DNA from: Phycisphaerae bacterium
GTDB lineage: Bacteria; Planctomycetota; Phycisphaerae; UBA1845; Fen-1342
Reading direction: 5' to 3'
Assembly (NCBI GenBank): GCA_022072445.1
Contig: JAJVHV010000014.1
Coordinates: forward strand, 62,001 to 126,000
Length of the DNA stretch: 64,000 nucleotides
In this document: one piece after another, positions 1 through 8,557 of the stretch
How the letters are laid out: every line of letters starts with the position of its first letter
Position numbering within the stretch: the first letter of the stretch is position 1
Notes under the pieces: generated by a model
The model's input: only the letters and a program-made list of their open reading frames with translations
The model's database searches: none
What the model was told of the DNA's origin: nothing
Made by a program: the position numbers and the translations under genes

Positions 1-1
1 G

Positions 2-534
2 CATGCCGGCGTCGTCATGCCGGCCCACGGCCGCCAGGTCGCCGCCTCATCGATTCCATTCGCCGACTACAAGCGCAAGCGTGGCGACGGGTGGCGTGGG
101 CGTCCCCGCCCGCGAACGGGCTGAACTGGCGCATCCCGCTCGTCGGCAGCCGGCGGTCGGTCCGGCACGCCCGTGTTCGACACGAAACACTGAAAGAGCT
201 TCGTCCACGCCCGCCTCGCGGTCCCGATGGGCGACCCGGGCTGCCTGTGGCTCTTCGGCCGCACGGGTAGGATGGGCGTCCCGCCCGCCAATCAGCAGCA
301 TCGCCTGCTCGCTGGGCACCCGACCAGCGAGTACCGCGTGAAGACAGAAGGCCGCGGCCGGACGGTCGACGAGTGGAAGCTGCGCGTCGACGGCCTCGAT
401 AATCACTGGCTCGACTGTCTCGTCGGCTGCGCCGTCGCCGCGTCGATGCAGGGTGCGACGCTTTCGGCACCGAGTCGAAGCCCATTGCGCGACCGCGCGT
501 CCGCCTGTCGGCGCTTCAAGGGGTGCGGCGATGA
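2..534 (+). pseudogene. Phage terminase large subunit (GpA-like), C-terminal remnant
   Basis: The C-terminal part of a phage/prophage terminase large subunit (packaging ATPase-nuclease) can be read only by switching frames. Frame 2 gives VVMPAHGRQVAASSIPFADY up to a break near 115. Frame 1 gives GLNWRIPLVG. Frame 2 resumes near 178, meets a TGA at 191-193 where a Trp is expected before KSFVHARLAV, and continues through EYRVKTEGRGRTVDEWKL and DNHWLDCLVGCAVAASMQG. A last shift near 455 restores frame 1, which ends ARPRVRLSALQGVRR and stops at 532-534, overlapping the ATG of the next gene. I therefore count at least three frameshifts and one nonsense codon. The family call rests on my recollection of planctomycete GpA-type terminases, which share the EYR..GRGRTVDEWK and DNHW.DCLVG.AVAAS signatures. 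The upstream part lies outside the window. Confidence 0.7.
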
Positions 535-794
535 AGGCCCAGCCGTCGACGCCGAAGCCCACCGAGAAGCAGGAAGAGCAGCGCGGTCTGATCTGTCCGA
601 AGTGCGGTTGCGCGGAGTTCCGAGTCCGATACACTCGTGCTGCATGGGGAAACTGGATCATACGTCGCCGTCAGTGCAGGTATTGCGGTCGGAGGCTGAG
701 TACGGCGGAACGCGTAGTTGGAGGAGCGGCAGCCGCATTCGGCCCGGCAAAGGAGCACGATCGACGCAACCTCGGTACACTCGGCGGCTGCTGA
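531..794 (+). CDS. Small zinc-ribbon protein, prophage-associated
   Basis: This 87-residue protein carries a compact zinc ribbon: C22-x2-C25 (with C27) and C49-x2-C52 separated by a basic strand (RVRYTRAAWGNWIIRRR). The arrangement resembles NrdR-type or phage zinc ribbons and suggests nucleic-acid binding or a structural zinc site. The ATG at 531 overlaps the stop of the terminase remnant (ATGA) and follows an AAGGGG-type ribosome site, so the two genes were translationally coupled. In planctomycete genomes such a protein tends to follow GpA-type terminases; that is recollection and was not tested here. Unlike its neighbour, this frame is intact, so it may still be expressed. The function is unknown. 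Confidence 0.65.
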   Translation: MKAQPSTPKPTEKQEEQRGLICPKCGCAEFRVRYTRAAWGNWIIRRRQCRYCGRRLSTAERVVGGAAAAFGPAKEHDRRNLGTLGGC

Positions 795-851
795 TGATAC
801 GATCAGCGAACTTTCGCAATCTCGCGAGCGTGCCCAGGCGGAGTCGTCGTC

Positions 852-1715
852 GTGAGCCGTGTCTTCTTGAGCCACAGTCACAAAGACAAGCCGTTTGCGC
901 GACGCCTTGCTGACGACCTGAGACGACACGGTCATGTCGTTTGGATTGATGAAGGCGAGATTCAGGTCGGTGACTCGCTAACCGAGAAGATCCGCGATGG
1001 GATTGACCGGGTTGATTTTGTCATAGCGGTTATCTCTGAGCATTCTGTTTCGAGCAGTTGGGTCAGGAAAGAGCTAGACCTTGCGTCGAACCGTGAGATG
1101 GAAGCGGGACGGGTGATCGTCTTGCCGGCACTTCTCGGCGATGTGAAGCTGCCAGGCTTGCTGCTCGGCAAACGCTACGCGGATTTTCGTGATGAAACTC
1201 GCTACGACGAGGCGCTCGATGCACTCTTGAAACCTCTGGGCCCGAGCCAGCCGTTACCTTCAATGCCGATGGAAGATCTAGCGTCCCTGCGCAAGGAGGC
1301 CGACGCGCTAAGATCCTTAGTTCAGGCGCACGTCCGGGACTCCGCACGAGTGCGAGCGTTGCTCAAACAAACGCGTAGCGAGCAACTGCAACGTGATATC
1401 GACTTTGAGAACGAGCGCCGTCCCGAGTTCGCCGCGATAAACGACGCGTACGCGTTTGAGGTAATGGGAATCCCGGTGACGTTGGGCTATCTCCTGCATG
1501 CGGTTCGGAAGGCTGATATGAAGGGGATGCACTCGCTCGACGTTGCGCTACGGTTAGATGACAAATGGGATCGCGTAGATCTGATGGTTGACGCATATCG
1601 CGACTATCTCAAACTGCTGGCGCCGGACGCGCCGTCGCGTGGTGCTCGCGCGGAATCACGGCCAGCGAGGTCGCCCAGAAGTGCGCGCACTCGGGGCAAA
1701 CAGCGCGGAAAGTAA
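852..1715 (+). CDS. TIR-domain protein with unassigned C-terminal domain
   Basis: The N-terminal ~120 residues form a bacterial TIR domain: VFLSHSHKDKPFARRLADDL, then W31-IDEGEIQVGDSL, and the SSSWVRKEL helix. E74 in W-VRK-E is at the position of the catalytic glutamate of NAD-cleaving TIR domains. Residues ~130-185 are charged and probably helical. Residues ~190-265 form a second domain I cannot assign, followed by a basic tail. The start is a GTG with GGCGGAG about 10 nt upstream. Base composition is visibly lower in GC than the flanking housekeeping genes, and the gene sits directly behind prophage debris, so lateral acquisition is likely. Bacterial TIR proteins often act in anti-phage defence by depleting NAD+; that role is inferred here. 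No obvious partner (sensor, Argonaute or SMODS) is adjacent within the window. Confidence 0.8.
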   Translation: MSRVFLSHSHKDKPFARRLADDLRRHGHVVWIDEGEIQVGDSLTEKIRDGIDRVDFVIAVISEHSVSSSWVRKELDLASNREMEAGRVIVLPALLGDVKLPGLLLGKRYADFRDETRYDEALDALLKPLGPSQPLPSMPMEDLASLRKEADALRSLVQAHVRDSARVRALLKQTRSEQLQRDIDFENERRPEFAAINDAYAFEVMGIPVTLGYLLHAVRKADMKGMHSLDVALRLDDKWDRVDLMVDAYRDYLKLLAPDAPSRGARAESRPARSPRSARTRGKQRGK

Positions 1716-2110
1716 GAGCCGATGCGAACTCGAGCGCCGCTTCGCGTGCATCCAGCGATCCTTCGCCTCGCGCGGACCGGGCCGAACCACGTTGCACTCG
1801 TCCCGGCGCTGACGTATGCATCTGGTATAGAACTGAAACCGGGCCTTTCCGGAGGCGAGCGGTCGGCGGCTGATCCCCGCCGGCTCTCACGTGAGCAAAC
1901 AGGCCGTACGGGGCCGTACCCCCACGCGGCCATTTCGTTTGGCCTCGCCTCGCGGAGCGCCCGGCCGGTCGGCGGGATGGAGTAACGGCAAGATGCAGGC
2001 TGGTGTATCGGCGACATGCCGGCCTCATTCGCCGGAGCCGCGGGCTCACCGGCGCGCGTCGCGCGGGCATGCCTACGTTGACGGCGAAAGCACGGCACCC
2101 CGGCTTGGCG
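1716..2110. other. Intergenic region between convergent genes, no gene seen
   Basis: These 395 bases separate the TIR gene from the convergent secreted-protein gene. No open frame has protein-like character. The region contains a perfect 10-bp palindrome CTCACGTGAG (1886-1895) and a short direct repeat GGCCGTAC (from about 1902 and again 10 bp later). I see no tRNA-like fold and no clear terminator. Confidence 0.5.
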
Positions 2111-4267
2111 TCAGCCGCCGAGCGCGTCGACGAACGAGTCGATGTCGAAGCCGTTGACCGAGCCGTCGTCGTTCATGTCGCCGAGCGTCAGGTCGCAATC
2201 GGGGAATTCTTCGGCGTAGGTGATCGGGTCGGAGATCGCCAGCACGAACGGCTCGATGTCGAAGCCGTTGATGGAACCGTCGCAGTTGAGATCGCCGGCG
2301 CACGGACCGAAGTCGAGTGTGACGGTGGCGACGCCCGACTCGCCCGCCGGACTGACGACCTTGAACGTGAACGAATCGAGGTGGCACGCTCCGGCCAGCG
2401 GCGTCATCAGCCGGTAGGGGCCGGTCACGCCGCTCGCGACGCTGGCCTTGGCGGGGGACGAGACGAGCACATACGTCAAGGCGCTGCCGCTGTTATCGAA
2501 CGCCGCGGGCAGCTCGACGACAAACGGGCGGTTGCGCCGGACGCGCTTGGTGTAGCTGAACGCGACTGGCGGTTGTCCGGAAGGCGTGCCGTCGGCGTCG
2601 GCGACATTCAGCTCGATGAACGGGCTACACACGCGGCGGCCGTCGGCGAAGAGCGCCTCGGCCTGGACGCGGACCGGACCGGCGCCGAGCGTCAGACCGT
2701 AAACCGTCAACGTCGCCGACGAGCCGGAAGCTGCGGCGACGACGCGGCCGTTGTGCGTCAGGCGCACCTCGGCGGCGCCGCCGGTGACGTCCTGCATATC
2801 GCACACAAAGGGCGTCGAACGGTCGCCGGTGAGCGGCACTACGTCCAGCGTCGTGGCCCGGCCGAGGTTGTCGATGACCAGCGGGCCGATCCAGCGCCCG
2901 ACCGAGCGAATGAGCGTGCTGTCGTAGGCCAGGACGCGCAGCTCGTGTTCGCCGTCGGCGAAGCGCGTCGTGTCGACGTTGAACTGGAATCCCGGGAAGA
3001 CCCGCTGCTGGAAGACGCCGTCGAGAAGGAGATCGAAGTATGCGATCGTAGCGGTGGGATGAGCGGTGGTGGCGCTGGGCGTGAGCGTCAGCGGGCCGGA
3101 AACCGGACTGCTGGGAGCGTCGGCGACGTCGACTTCGGGCAGATAGGCGAACGGCCGCGTCAGCGGGTCGCCATAGAGCAGGCCCTGAAACGGCATGAAA
3201 CTGGCGCTGCGGAGCAGCGACTCGCCCAACGACAGGCCCTGAAAGTAGTACACGTGCGCGCGGGCATGCGGGAACTTGCCCGGATAGTTGCAGGGCTCCT
3301 CGACGGTGCCCCACGAGCCGCTGGCGCCGGCGCTGATCCAGGTCGAGAGCTTCTCCTGCGAGGCGGTGTCGAACGTCGCGGCGTAGCTGGTCAGGTGGTC
3401 GCAGATGGCGCCGGGCAGCACCGTCGCGTCCGCGGTCAGGATGTGCGGCTCGGTCCAGCCGGTCATGATCCCCAGACAATCGTGATGCCCGTCCGGCACG
3501 ATGCCCAGCAGGTGCGCGGCGGCGCCGCCACGTGCGACGATCGAGGCCACGGCGGCGTCGAACGCCGCGTCGCGCGGTCCGCTGCGGAGCGGATCGCTGG
3601 TTTCCATGAAATAGAACGTGCCGGCAGGCCGCGTGCCTGTGACGGCCACGCTGCGGTCGACCATGTCGAGGATTTCCTGCCGCGAGTTGCCGCGCGGGCC
3701 TGTGTAGCCCAGCATGGCGCCGATGAAATAACGCCGCGCGTTGACGCTGCTCGACGGCACGCCGTTGTCCCATGATTGCGAGCTGTCGAAAGCGCGGGCC
3801 TCGTCGGAGGCGGTTTTGCTGTAGCGATTACGCGTGTTGGACGGGAGGCCGCCCAGGATTTCGTCGCTGATCAGCGCGCCGGTGTAAGCGCCCGAGATCG
3901 AGAAGCGCGACACCGACGAGCAACTGTCGCTGATCAGCCCCGGCGCGTACACGTAGAACGACCCACCCGGCATGACCACGACGTAGTCGATATGGTCCGT
4001 AATACCGGAAGTGTCCAGAAAACCCATCAGGGCCGGGATGTTGTTGGCCGCAAACGTCGCGTAATTCGCCGCGTTCGGATTGAAATACAGGACGTTCTGC
4101 TCGGGGATGTTCCACGCGGCGCGATAGTAGTTCGCCACGTGCATCGACTCGACGTTGGTCGGATCGACCATGATCAGGGCGTTTTCCGGACCCCCGCCGG
4201 CCCGCGCCACGCTCGGTATCAGAGCGCAGACGCAGACGGCGAAGCGGCAACGGCGCAGCAGGTGCAT
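2111..4267 (-). CDS. Secreted TIGR03790-family protein with dockerin-like tail
   Basis: This 718-residue exported protein starts at 4267, where AGGAGGG lies 9 nt upstream. An N-terminal signal sequence (RRCRFAVCVCALIPSVARA) is followed by the TIGR03790 signature ENALIMVDPTNVESMHVANY and IPEQNVL. The family is conserved in Planctomycetes and Verrucomicrobia and has no known function. The middle (~400-600) looks like beta-sandwich domains. The last ~65 residues hold two dockerin-like calcium loops, GDLNCDGSINGFDI and GDMNDDGSVNGFDI, each followed by a short helix. The same module ends two other secreted proteins in this window. The gene probably works outside the cytoplasm or at the cell surface. 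It is the last gene before a convergent junction, and 173 bp separate it from the carboxypeptidase gene upstream. Confidence 0.8.
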   Translation of the reverse strand: MHLLRRCRFAVCVCALIPSVARAGGGPENALIMVDPTNVESMHVANYYRAAWNIPEQNVLYFNPNAANYATFAANNIPALMGFLDTSGITDHIDYVVVMPGGSFYVYAPGLISDSCSSVSRFSISGAYTGALISDEILGGLPSNTRNRYSKTASDEARAFDSSQSWDNGVPSSSVNARRYFIGAMLGYTGPRGNSRQEILDMVDRSVAVTGTRPAGTFYFMETSDPLRSGPRDAAFDAAVASIVARGGAAAHLLGIVPDGHHDCLGIMTGWTEPHILTADATVLPGAICDHLTSYAATFDTASQEKLSTWISAGASGSWGTVEEPCNYPGKFPHARAHVYYFQGLSLGESLLRSASFMPFQGLLYGDPLTRPFAYLPEVDVADAPSSPVSGPLTLTPSATTAHPTATIAYFDLLLDGVFQQRVFPGFQFNVDTTRFADGEHELRVLAYDSTLIRSVGRWIGPLVIDNLGRATTLDVVPLTGDRSTPFVCDMQDVTGGAAEVRLTHNGRVVAAASGSSATLTVYGLTLGAGPVRVQAEALFADGRRVCSPFIELNVADADGTPSGQPPVAFSYTKRVRRNRPFVVELPAAFDNSGSALTYVLVSSPAKASVASGVTGPYRLMTPLAGACHLDSFTFKVVSPAGESGVATVTLDFGPCAGDLNCDGSINGFDIEPFVLAISDPITYAEEFPDCDLTLGDMNDDGSVNGFDIDSFVDALGG

Positions 4268-4440
4268 CTTCCGGCCCTCCTGGGAGCGCGCGACGGCAAT
4301 GGAAACGGTGTACCTGATATTGGCAGGCGACCCGCGCGGCTTCAAGCGCCGCCGCGAGAATCTTTCACGGGCGGTTATCAGGCCGCGCGATCGGGCGCGC
4401 GCAGGCGTCGTTTTTTCGGCAGGCGTGGGCGGCGCCCCGT

Positions 4441-5943
4441 TCAGATGCCGTACAGCGGTCTGAATTTTCCGGCCAGATAGTCCATGAACGGGCGGTGCGA
4501 AAGCTCGGCGCCGGTGACGACTTTCACCAGCTCGTGGGCCCGATAGCGCTGACCATGGCGATGAATATTGGACCGCAGCCAGTCCAGAAGCGGACCGAAG
4601 TCGCCGCGACGGAACGTGCCGTCCAGATCGGGCATGGCGCGGCGGGCGGCGGCGAAGAATTGTGCCGCGTAGAGCTTGCCGAGCGCGTACGTCGGAAAAT
4701 AGCCGAACGTACCCTGACTCCAGTGAATGTCCTGGAGGCAGCCGACGGCGTCGCTGGTCGGCGTGACGCCGAGAAGGTCGCGCATGCCGGCGTTCCATGC
4801 GTCGGGAATGTCGCGCACCGCCAGCGTGCCGGCGATCATCTGCCGCTCCAGACCGAACCGCAGCACGATGTGCAGGTTGTACGTGGCCTCGTCGGCCTCG
4901 ACGCGGATGAACGAGGGCGTGACGGCGTTGACCGCGAAGTAGAAGGCGTCGAGCGGTACGTCCTTCATGGCGGGGAAGGCGGTCTGGAGGTCCGGGTAGA
5001 AGTGCTCCCAGAACGGGCGGCTGCGTCCGACCATGTTCTCCCACATGAGCGACTGCGACTCGTGAATGCCCAGCGAAACGGCCCAGCCCATGGGCGTGCC
5101 GACGTGTGCGGGGTCGAGCCCCTGCTCATACATCCCGTGGCCGGCTTCGTGCAGCGTGCCGAACAGCGCGCTGGGGAAATAATCCTCGCGGTAGCGCGTC
5201 GTCAGGCGGACGTCGTGCGGCGAGGTTCCACTGCAAAATGGATGGGCGGAGACATCGATGCGACCGGCGTCGAAGTTGAAGCCGATCGCCGCGGCGAACC
5301 GCCGGCTCAGCTCGGCCTGGGCCGCTTGCGGGCAATGCCGCGCGAGCAGCGACCGGTCGGGCTGGCGCGGCGCGCGGCCGAGCGATTGAATGAACGGGAC
5401 CAACTCGGCGCGGAGCTGGTCGAAGACGCGCTGAATCGCGGCGGAGGTGGCACCGGGCTCGTACTCGTCCATCAGCGCGTCGTAGCGCTCTTCCCCCCAG
5501 CCGACGAGATCGGCGACCTGCCGCTTCAGGTCGAGCAGGCGCTCGACGTGCGGGGCGAACTTGGCGAAGTCGGAGTCGCGCTTCGCCTCGACCCACGCGC
5601 CCTTCGCCAGCGCCACCGTGCGGGCCAACTCCTGCACAAGTTGCCGCGGGATGCGCACGGCACGCTCGTACTGGCGTTTCATCTCGCGGATGTTCGTCGC
5701 GGCGACGTGGTCCTGTCCCGCCGCGTCGCTGCCGGCGAGCCGCTGGATCATGCCGCCGAACTCGTCGCTGGTGCGGCGATCGTGGACGATGCCGGCGATG
5801 AGGGCGAGCTGCTCGGCGCGTTCGGCGGCGCCGCGGCGCGGCATGCAGGTTTCCTGGTCCCATTCGAGGACGCTTTCGATGGCTTGGGCGCGATGGATGT
5901 CGCGGACGTGATTCACGAACTGGCTGTAAGTGCTGCTCGACAC
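4441..5943 (-). CDS. Carboxypeptidase Taq family (M32) metallopeptidase
   Basis: This 500-residue protein has the full length and signature of M32 carboxypeptidases. The zinc-binding HEAGH lies at residues 265-269 in LFGTLHEAGHGMYE, and a third zinc ligand is expected at E295 in GIHESQSLMWEN. The rest is the helical M32 fold, including the conserved LHIVLRFGLER and GTFGYFPTYALG stretches. The family removes C-terminal residues from peptides and is cytoplasmic; no signal peptide is visible. Translation is called from the GTG at 5943 because AAGGAGG lies 8 nt upstream. The gene stands alone and is divergent from the hpt operon, with a 148-bp intergenic region. All key residues are present. Confidence 0.92.
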   Translation of the reverse strand: MSSSTYSQFVNHVRDIHRAQAIESVLEWDQETCMPRRGAAERAEQLALIAGIVHDRRTSDEFGGMIQRLAGSDAAGQDHVAATNIREMKRQYERAVRIPRQLVQELARTVALAKGAWVEAKRDSDFAKFAPHVERLLDLKRQVADLVGWGEERYDALMDEYEPGATSAAIQRVFDQLRAELVPFIQSLGRAPRQPDRSLLARHCPQAAQAELSRRFAAAIGFNFDAGRIDVSAHPFCSGTSPHDVRLTTRYREDYFPSALFGTLHEAGHGMYEQGLDPAHVGTPMGWAVSLGIHESQSLMWENMVGRSRPFWEHFYPDLQTAFPAMKDVPLDAFYFAVNAVTPSFIRVEADEATYNLHIVLRFGLERQMIAGTLAVRDIPDAWNAGMRDLLGVTPTSDAVGCLQDIHWSQGTFGYFPTYALGKLYAAQFFAAARRAMPDLDGTFRRGDFGPLLDWLRSNIHRHGQRYRAHELVKVVTGAELSHRPFMDYLAGKFRPLYGI

Positions 5944-6091
5944 GCGTTGGGCCTCCTTCGTTTGTCGAGCGGCATTCTAGGCGGTTGTGGAGCGGCGTGG
6001 CAGTGGGTCAGTGACAGCGGCAGGTCGCAATTGGCGCGACCCATCTACGGGTGCCTCTTGGCTTCGGGTGAACTGGGGCGATAATGGCGGA

Positions 6092-6631
6092 ATGTTGGAA
6101 GACCTCGAGCGCGTTCTGATCGACGAGACGCAGATTCGCCGGCGCGTCCGAGAACTGGCTCGGGAAATCGCAATCCACTATCAGGCGGAGCAGGGGGGGT
6201 TGACGATCGTTCCGATCATGTCGGGCTCGATCATCTTCCTGGCCGACCTGATACGCGAAATCCCGCTCAAGCTCAAGATATCATTGGCGCACCTGTCCAG
6301 CTACCGCGAAGGGACGCAGTCGGGCGCCCTCGAACCGCTGGTGACACCCGTCAAGGACATCACCGGCCGTCACGTTCTGATCGTGGACGACATCCTCGAC
6401 ACTGGCCGCACGCTGCGGTTCATTCAGGGGTTGATCCGGGGGCTGGAGCCGACCAGCCTGCGAACCGCCGTCCTGCTGCGGAAACCCGCCAAAGCGCCTC
6501 CGGAAATCCCGGTTGACTTCGTGGCATTCGACATCGATGATTTGTTTGTCGTTGGCTACGGGCTCGATTACGCCGATGTTTACAGGAACTACCCGCACAT
6601 CGGCGTCCTGAAACGGGAACTGATGCCATGA
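6092..6631 (+). CDS. hpt: Hypoxanthine phosphoribosyltransferase
   Basis: This 179-residue protein transfers the phosphoribosyl group of PRPP to hypoxanthine or guanine in purine salvage. The PRPP-binding loop VLIVDDILDTGRTL is at residues 95-108. The C-terminal DIDDLFVVGYGLDYADVYRN segment is typical of HPRT rather than of APRT or pyrimidine enzymes. The ATG at 6092 gives the usual family length; an in-frame extension upstream has no similarity and no better ribosome site. The gene begins a three-gene run with overlapping stops and starts (ATGA at 6628, GTGA at 7188), so hpt is probably co-transcribed with two envelope-type genes. That pairing is unusual but may be incidental. Confidence 0.93.
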   Translation: MLEDLERVLIDETQIRRRVRELAREIAIHYQAEQGGLTIVPIMSGSIIFLADLIREIPLKLKISLAHLSSYREGTQSGALEPLVTPVKDITGRHVLIVDDILDTGRTLRFIQGLIRGLEPTSLRTAVLLRKPAKAPPEIPVDFVAFDIDDLFVVGYGLDYADVYRNYPHIGVLKRELMP

Positions 6632-7191
6632 ACGACGTTGGGCTGCTGGAGGCGACGACGGCGCCGGCTGTGCCGGCGGTGCGACGCGCCAAGCCCGGCG
6701 CCGTGATGGAGATTCTCGACGGGGACGAGATCGTTCAGTTGTCGATCAAACCGTCGCTGTGGTTCATCCCGGCCGTGGCGCTGCCGACGATGCTTGCGAT
6801 GGCGGTGGTGGGAGCGATCGGGGTCTCGCTGAGCGTCAGCGCGGGCTGGGCACACAGCGGAATGATGGTTTTTCAGGTCGCGAGTCTGGCGTCCTGCGTG
6901 CGCGTCGCGGTGGCGTCGCTGCAATGGGCCAGCCGGCTCTATGTCCTGACAAACCGGCGCGTGATGTGCTTCCGGGGCGTGGTTTCGGTGCACACGGCGG
7001 AATGCCGGCTGGATAAGATTTCGGAGGTCCGGCTCGATTCGGCCTGGTATCTGGCGGCGCTGCGCGTGGGGTCGATCGCGATGTCGTCGCTGGTGGTGCC
7101 GCGCGGCGACGTTTCGTGGACGTATGTCGCGCGGCCGCGCGAGGTGCACGAGCTGCTGCTGCGGGCGATTCATCGGGCGCAGGGCGGGTGA
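6628..7191 (+). CDS. Membrane protein with bacterial PH-like domain
   Basis: This 187-residue protein has two hydrophobic segments around residues 45-85 (WFIPAVALPTMLAMAVVG and following). A bPH2/YdbS-like domain comes after them: LYVLTNRRVMCFRGVVS, then CRLDKISEVRLD and LRVGSIAMSS. This domain usually sits just inside the membrane; its ligands are unknown. The ATG overlaps the hpt stop by four bases, indicating translational coupling. The following gene starts inside its last codons. I see no catalytic motif. The assignment to the PH family rests on the L-T-N-R-R-V and I-x-x-V-x-x motifs. Confidence 0.75.
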   Translation: MNDVGLLEATTAPAVPAVRRAKPGAVMEILDGDEIVQLSIKPSLWFIPAVALPTMLAMAVVGAIGVSLSVSAGWAHSGMMVFQVASLASCVRVAVASLQWASRLYVLTNRRVMCFRGVVSVHTAECRLDKISEVRLDSAWYLAALRVGSIAMSSLVVPRGDVSWTYVARPREVHELLLRAIHRAQGG

Positions 7192-7850
7192 TCGCGCGTC
7201 GCAGACGCCGCCTGCGCCGCTATGCCGCGGCCGCTGCCGGTGCGCTTTTGCTGGCGGTGATCGTGGGGGGCTCGGCGGGGACGTGCCGGCCGGCGGGGTA
7301 TGAGCGCGTCGCGATCGACCACATTCGCCTGCCGCAGGACCGCAACGACTTTGTGAATCTGGTGGATCGCATCGGGGACGCGCTGCACCGCGGCGAGGCG
7401 ATCGATTTCGAGCTATCCGAAGACCAGCTCAACCGCTGGATCGCGGCGCGCGACGAGCTGTCGCCGGAGCCGGCGCCGGTCCGGATCGAGGGGTTGCGCT
7501 ATCCGCACGTGCGGATCACGCCGGAGGGCGTTGTCCTGGCCGCGACGCGCGAAACCGCGGGAATTCCGCTGGTGATCTCGGCGACGATTCAGGTGCGTGT
7601 CGAGGGCGACGCGCTGGTCTGGGGGTTGCGGCGTGTCGCGATCGGCCGGCTGCCGTTGCCGACGGCGAGCGTCGCTGAGCAACTGCTGCGGCCGCTGATG
7701 GCGCGTGGCGTCGCGACGCAGCGCACTTCCAGCGGGGAGATTCGCACGTCGAACCGCTTTGTCTGGCCCAACGGGCGGATCGACGCCTGCGTGCAGGCCT
7801 TGACGATCCGCCCGGGTGTGATCAGCGTGCGCCTGGGCGGGCGGCGCTGA
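7188..7850 (+). CDS. Exported or membrane-anchored protein of unknown function
   Basis: This 220-residue protein begins with a very basic segment (IARRRRRLRRY) and a hydrophobic stretch (AAAAAGALLLAVIVGGSAG), so it is either anchored by one N-terminal helix or secreted. The body contains FELSEDQLNRWIA, faintly like the LTxxQLN motif of YpmS-like (DUF2140) lipid-binding proteins, but I cannot assign a family firmly. The GTG at 7188 overlaps the upstream stop (GTGA), which sets the start and couples it to the PH-domain gene. Together the two may form a small envelope module attached to hpt. Confidence 0.6.
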   Translation: MIARRRRRLRRYAAAAAGALLLAVIVGGSAGTCRPAGYERVAIDHIRLPQDRNDFVNLVDRIGDALHRGEAIDFELSEDQLNRWIAARDELSPEPAPVRIEGLRYPHVRITPEGVVLAATRETAGIPLVISATIQVRVEGDALVWGLRRVAIGRLPLPTASVAEQLLRPLMARGVATQRTSSGEIRTSNRFVWPNGRIDACVQALTIRPGVISVRLGGRR

Positions 7851-7939
7851 CGCGTGCCGGGGTGGATTTGGCGAAACCCGTGTTCGGCGTCGGCATCCAA
7901 GCTGTCGGCTCGCCAAACCGGTTGGTATGCTGGCAAGCG

Positions 7940-8557
7940 ATGCAAGGCAAGCAGAACCCCGACGACTCGGTCGACGCGCCGGCCGACGACGCCGCGCTCG
8001 TGGGGTGGCTGCGCGCGTCGGAACCGGCGGCGTGCGAGGCATTCGTCCGCCGGGAGGTGGGGCGGGCGCTGGCGGTCGCGCGGCGACTGCTGGGGAGCGA
8101 AGCCGACGCGGCTGACGCGGTGCAGGATGCGTTCGCGTCGTTTTTCACCTCACTCGACCGATTTCGGCGCGACGCGAGACTCTCGACGTGGCTGCATCGC
8201 ATCGTCGTGAACGCGGCGTTGGCGAGGCGGCGCGCCGCCGCGCGGCGCCACGAGCGTACGATCGACGAACTGCTGCCGACGTATGAACCGGATGGACACC
8301 GCCAGGGCGTGCGGCCGGCTTGGGACGCATCGGGCGCGGCGTCGCTGGAGCGCGAGGAGACGCGCGCCATCGTGCGCCGGCGGATCGACGAGCTGCCGGC
8401 CGATTATCGAGACGTGATCATGCTTCGCGACGTTGAGGAGATGGGCACCGCAGAGACGGCCGCAGCGCTGGGCGTGACGCCGGGGGCGGTGAAAGTCCGT
8501 CTGCACCGGGCGCGGCAGGCGCTGCGCAGCCTGCTGGAGGAGGAGTTCGCTCCGTGA
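7940..8557 (+). CDS. ECF-type RNA polymerase sigma factor
   Basis: This 205-residue sigma-70 family protein has region 2 (ADAADAVQDAFASFFTSLDRF, DARLSTWLHRIVVNAAL) and region 4 (LPADYRDVIMLRDVEE, then the helix-turn-helix TAETAAALGVTPGAVKVRLH), and lacks regions 1 and 3. This is the layout of extracytoplasmic-function sigma factors. The internal ATG at 7940 gives a normal N-terminus; an upstream in-frame ATG at 7862 would add an unrelated leader. The next gene, a zinc-finger anti-sigma candidate, starts inside the last codon. The pair most likely controls an envelope or stress regulon that includes its own promoter. Confidence 0.9.
   Translation: MQGKQNPDDSVDAPADDAALVGWLRASEPAACEAFVRREVGRALAVARRLLGSEADAADAVQDAFASFFTSLDRFRRDARLSTWLHRIVVNAALARRRAAARRHERTIDELLPTYEPDGHRQGVRPAWDASGAASLEREETRAIVRRRIDELPADYRDVIMLRDVEEMGTAETAAALGVTPGAVKVRLHRARQALRSLLEEEFAP

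Noticed and set aside
2003-3775. 590-codon plus-strand open frame
   Set aside because: It is antisense to the TIGR03790 gene, is very Arg/Ala/Val-rich, and shows no motif; typical of GC-rich shadow frames.
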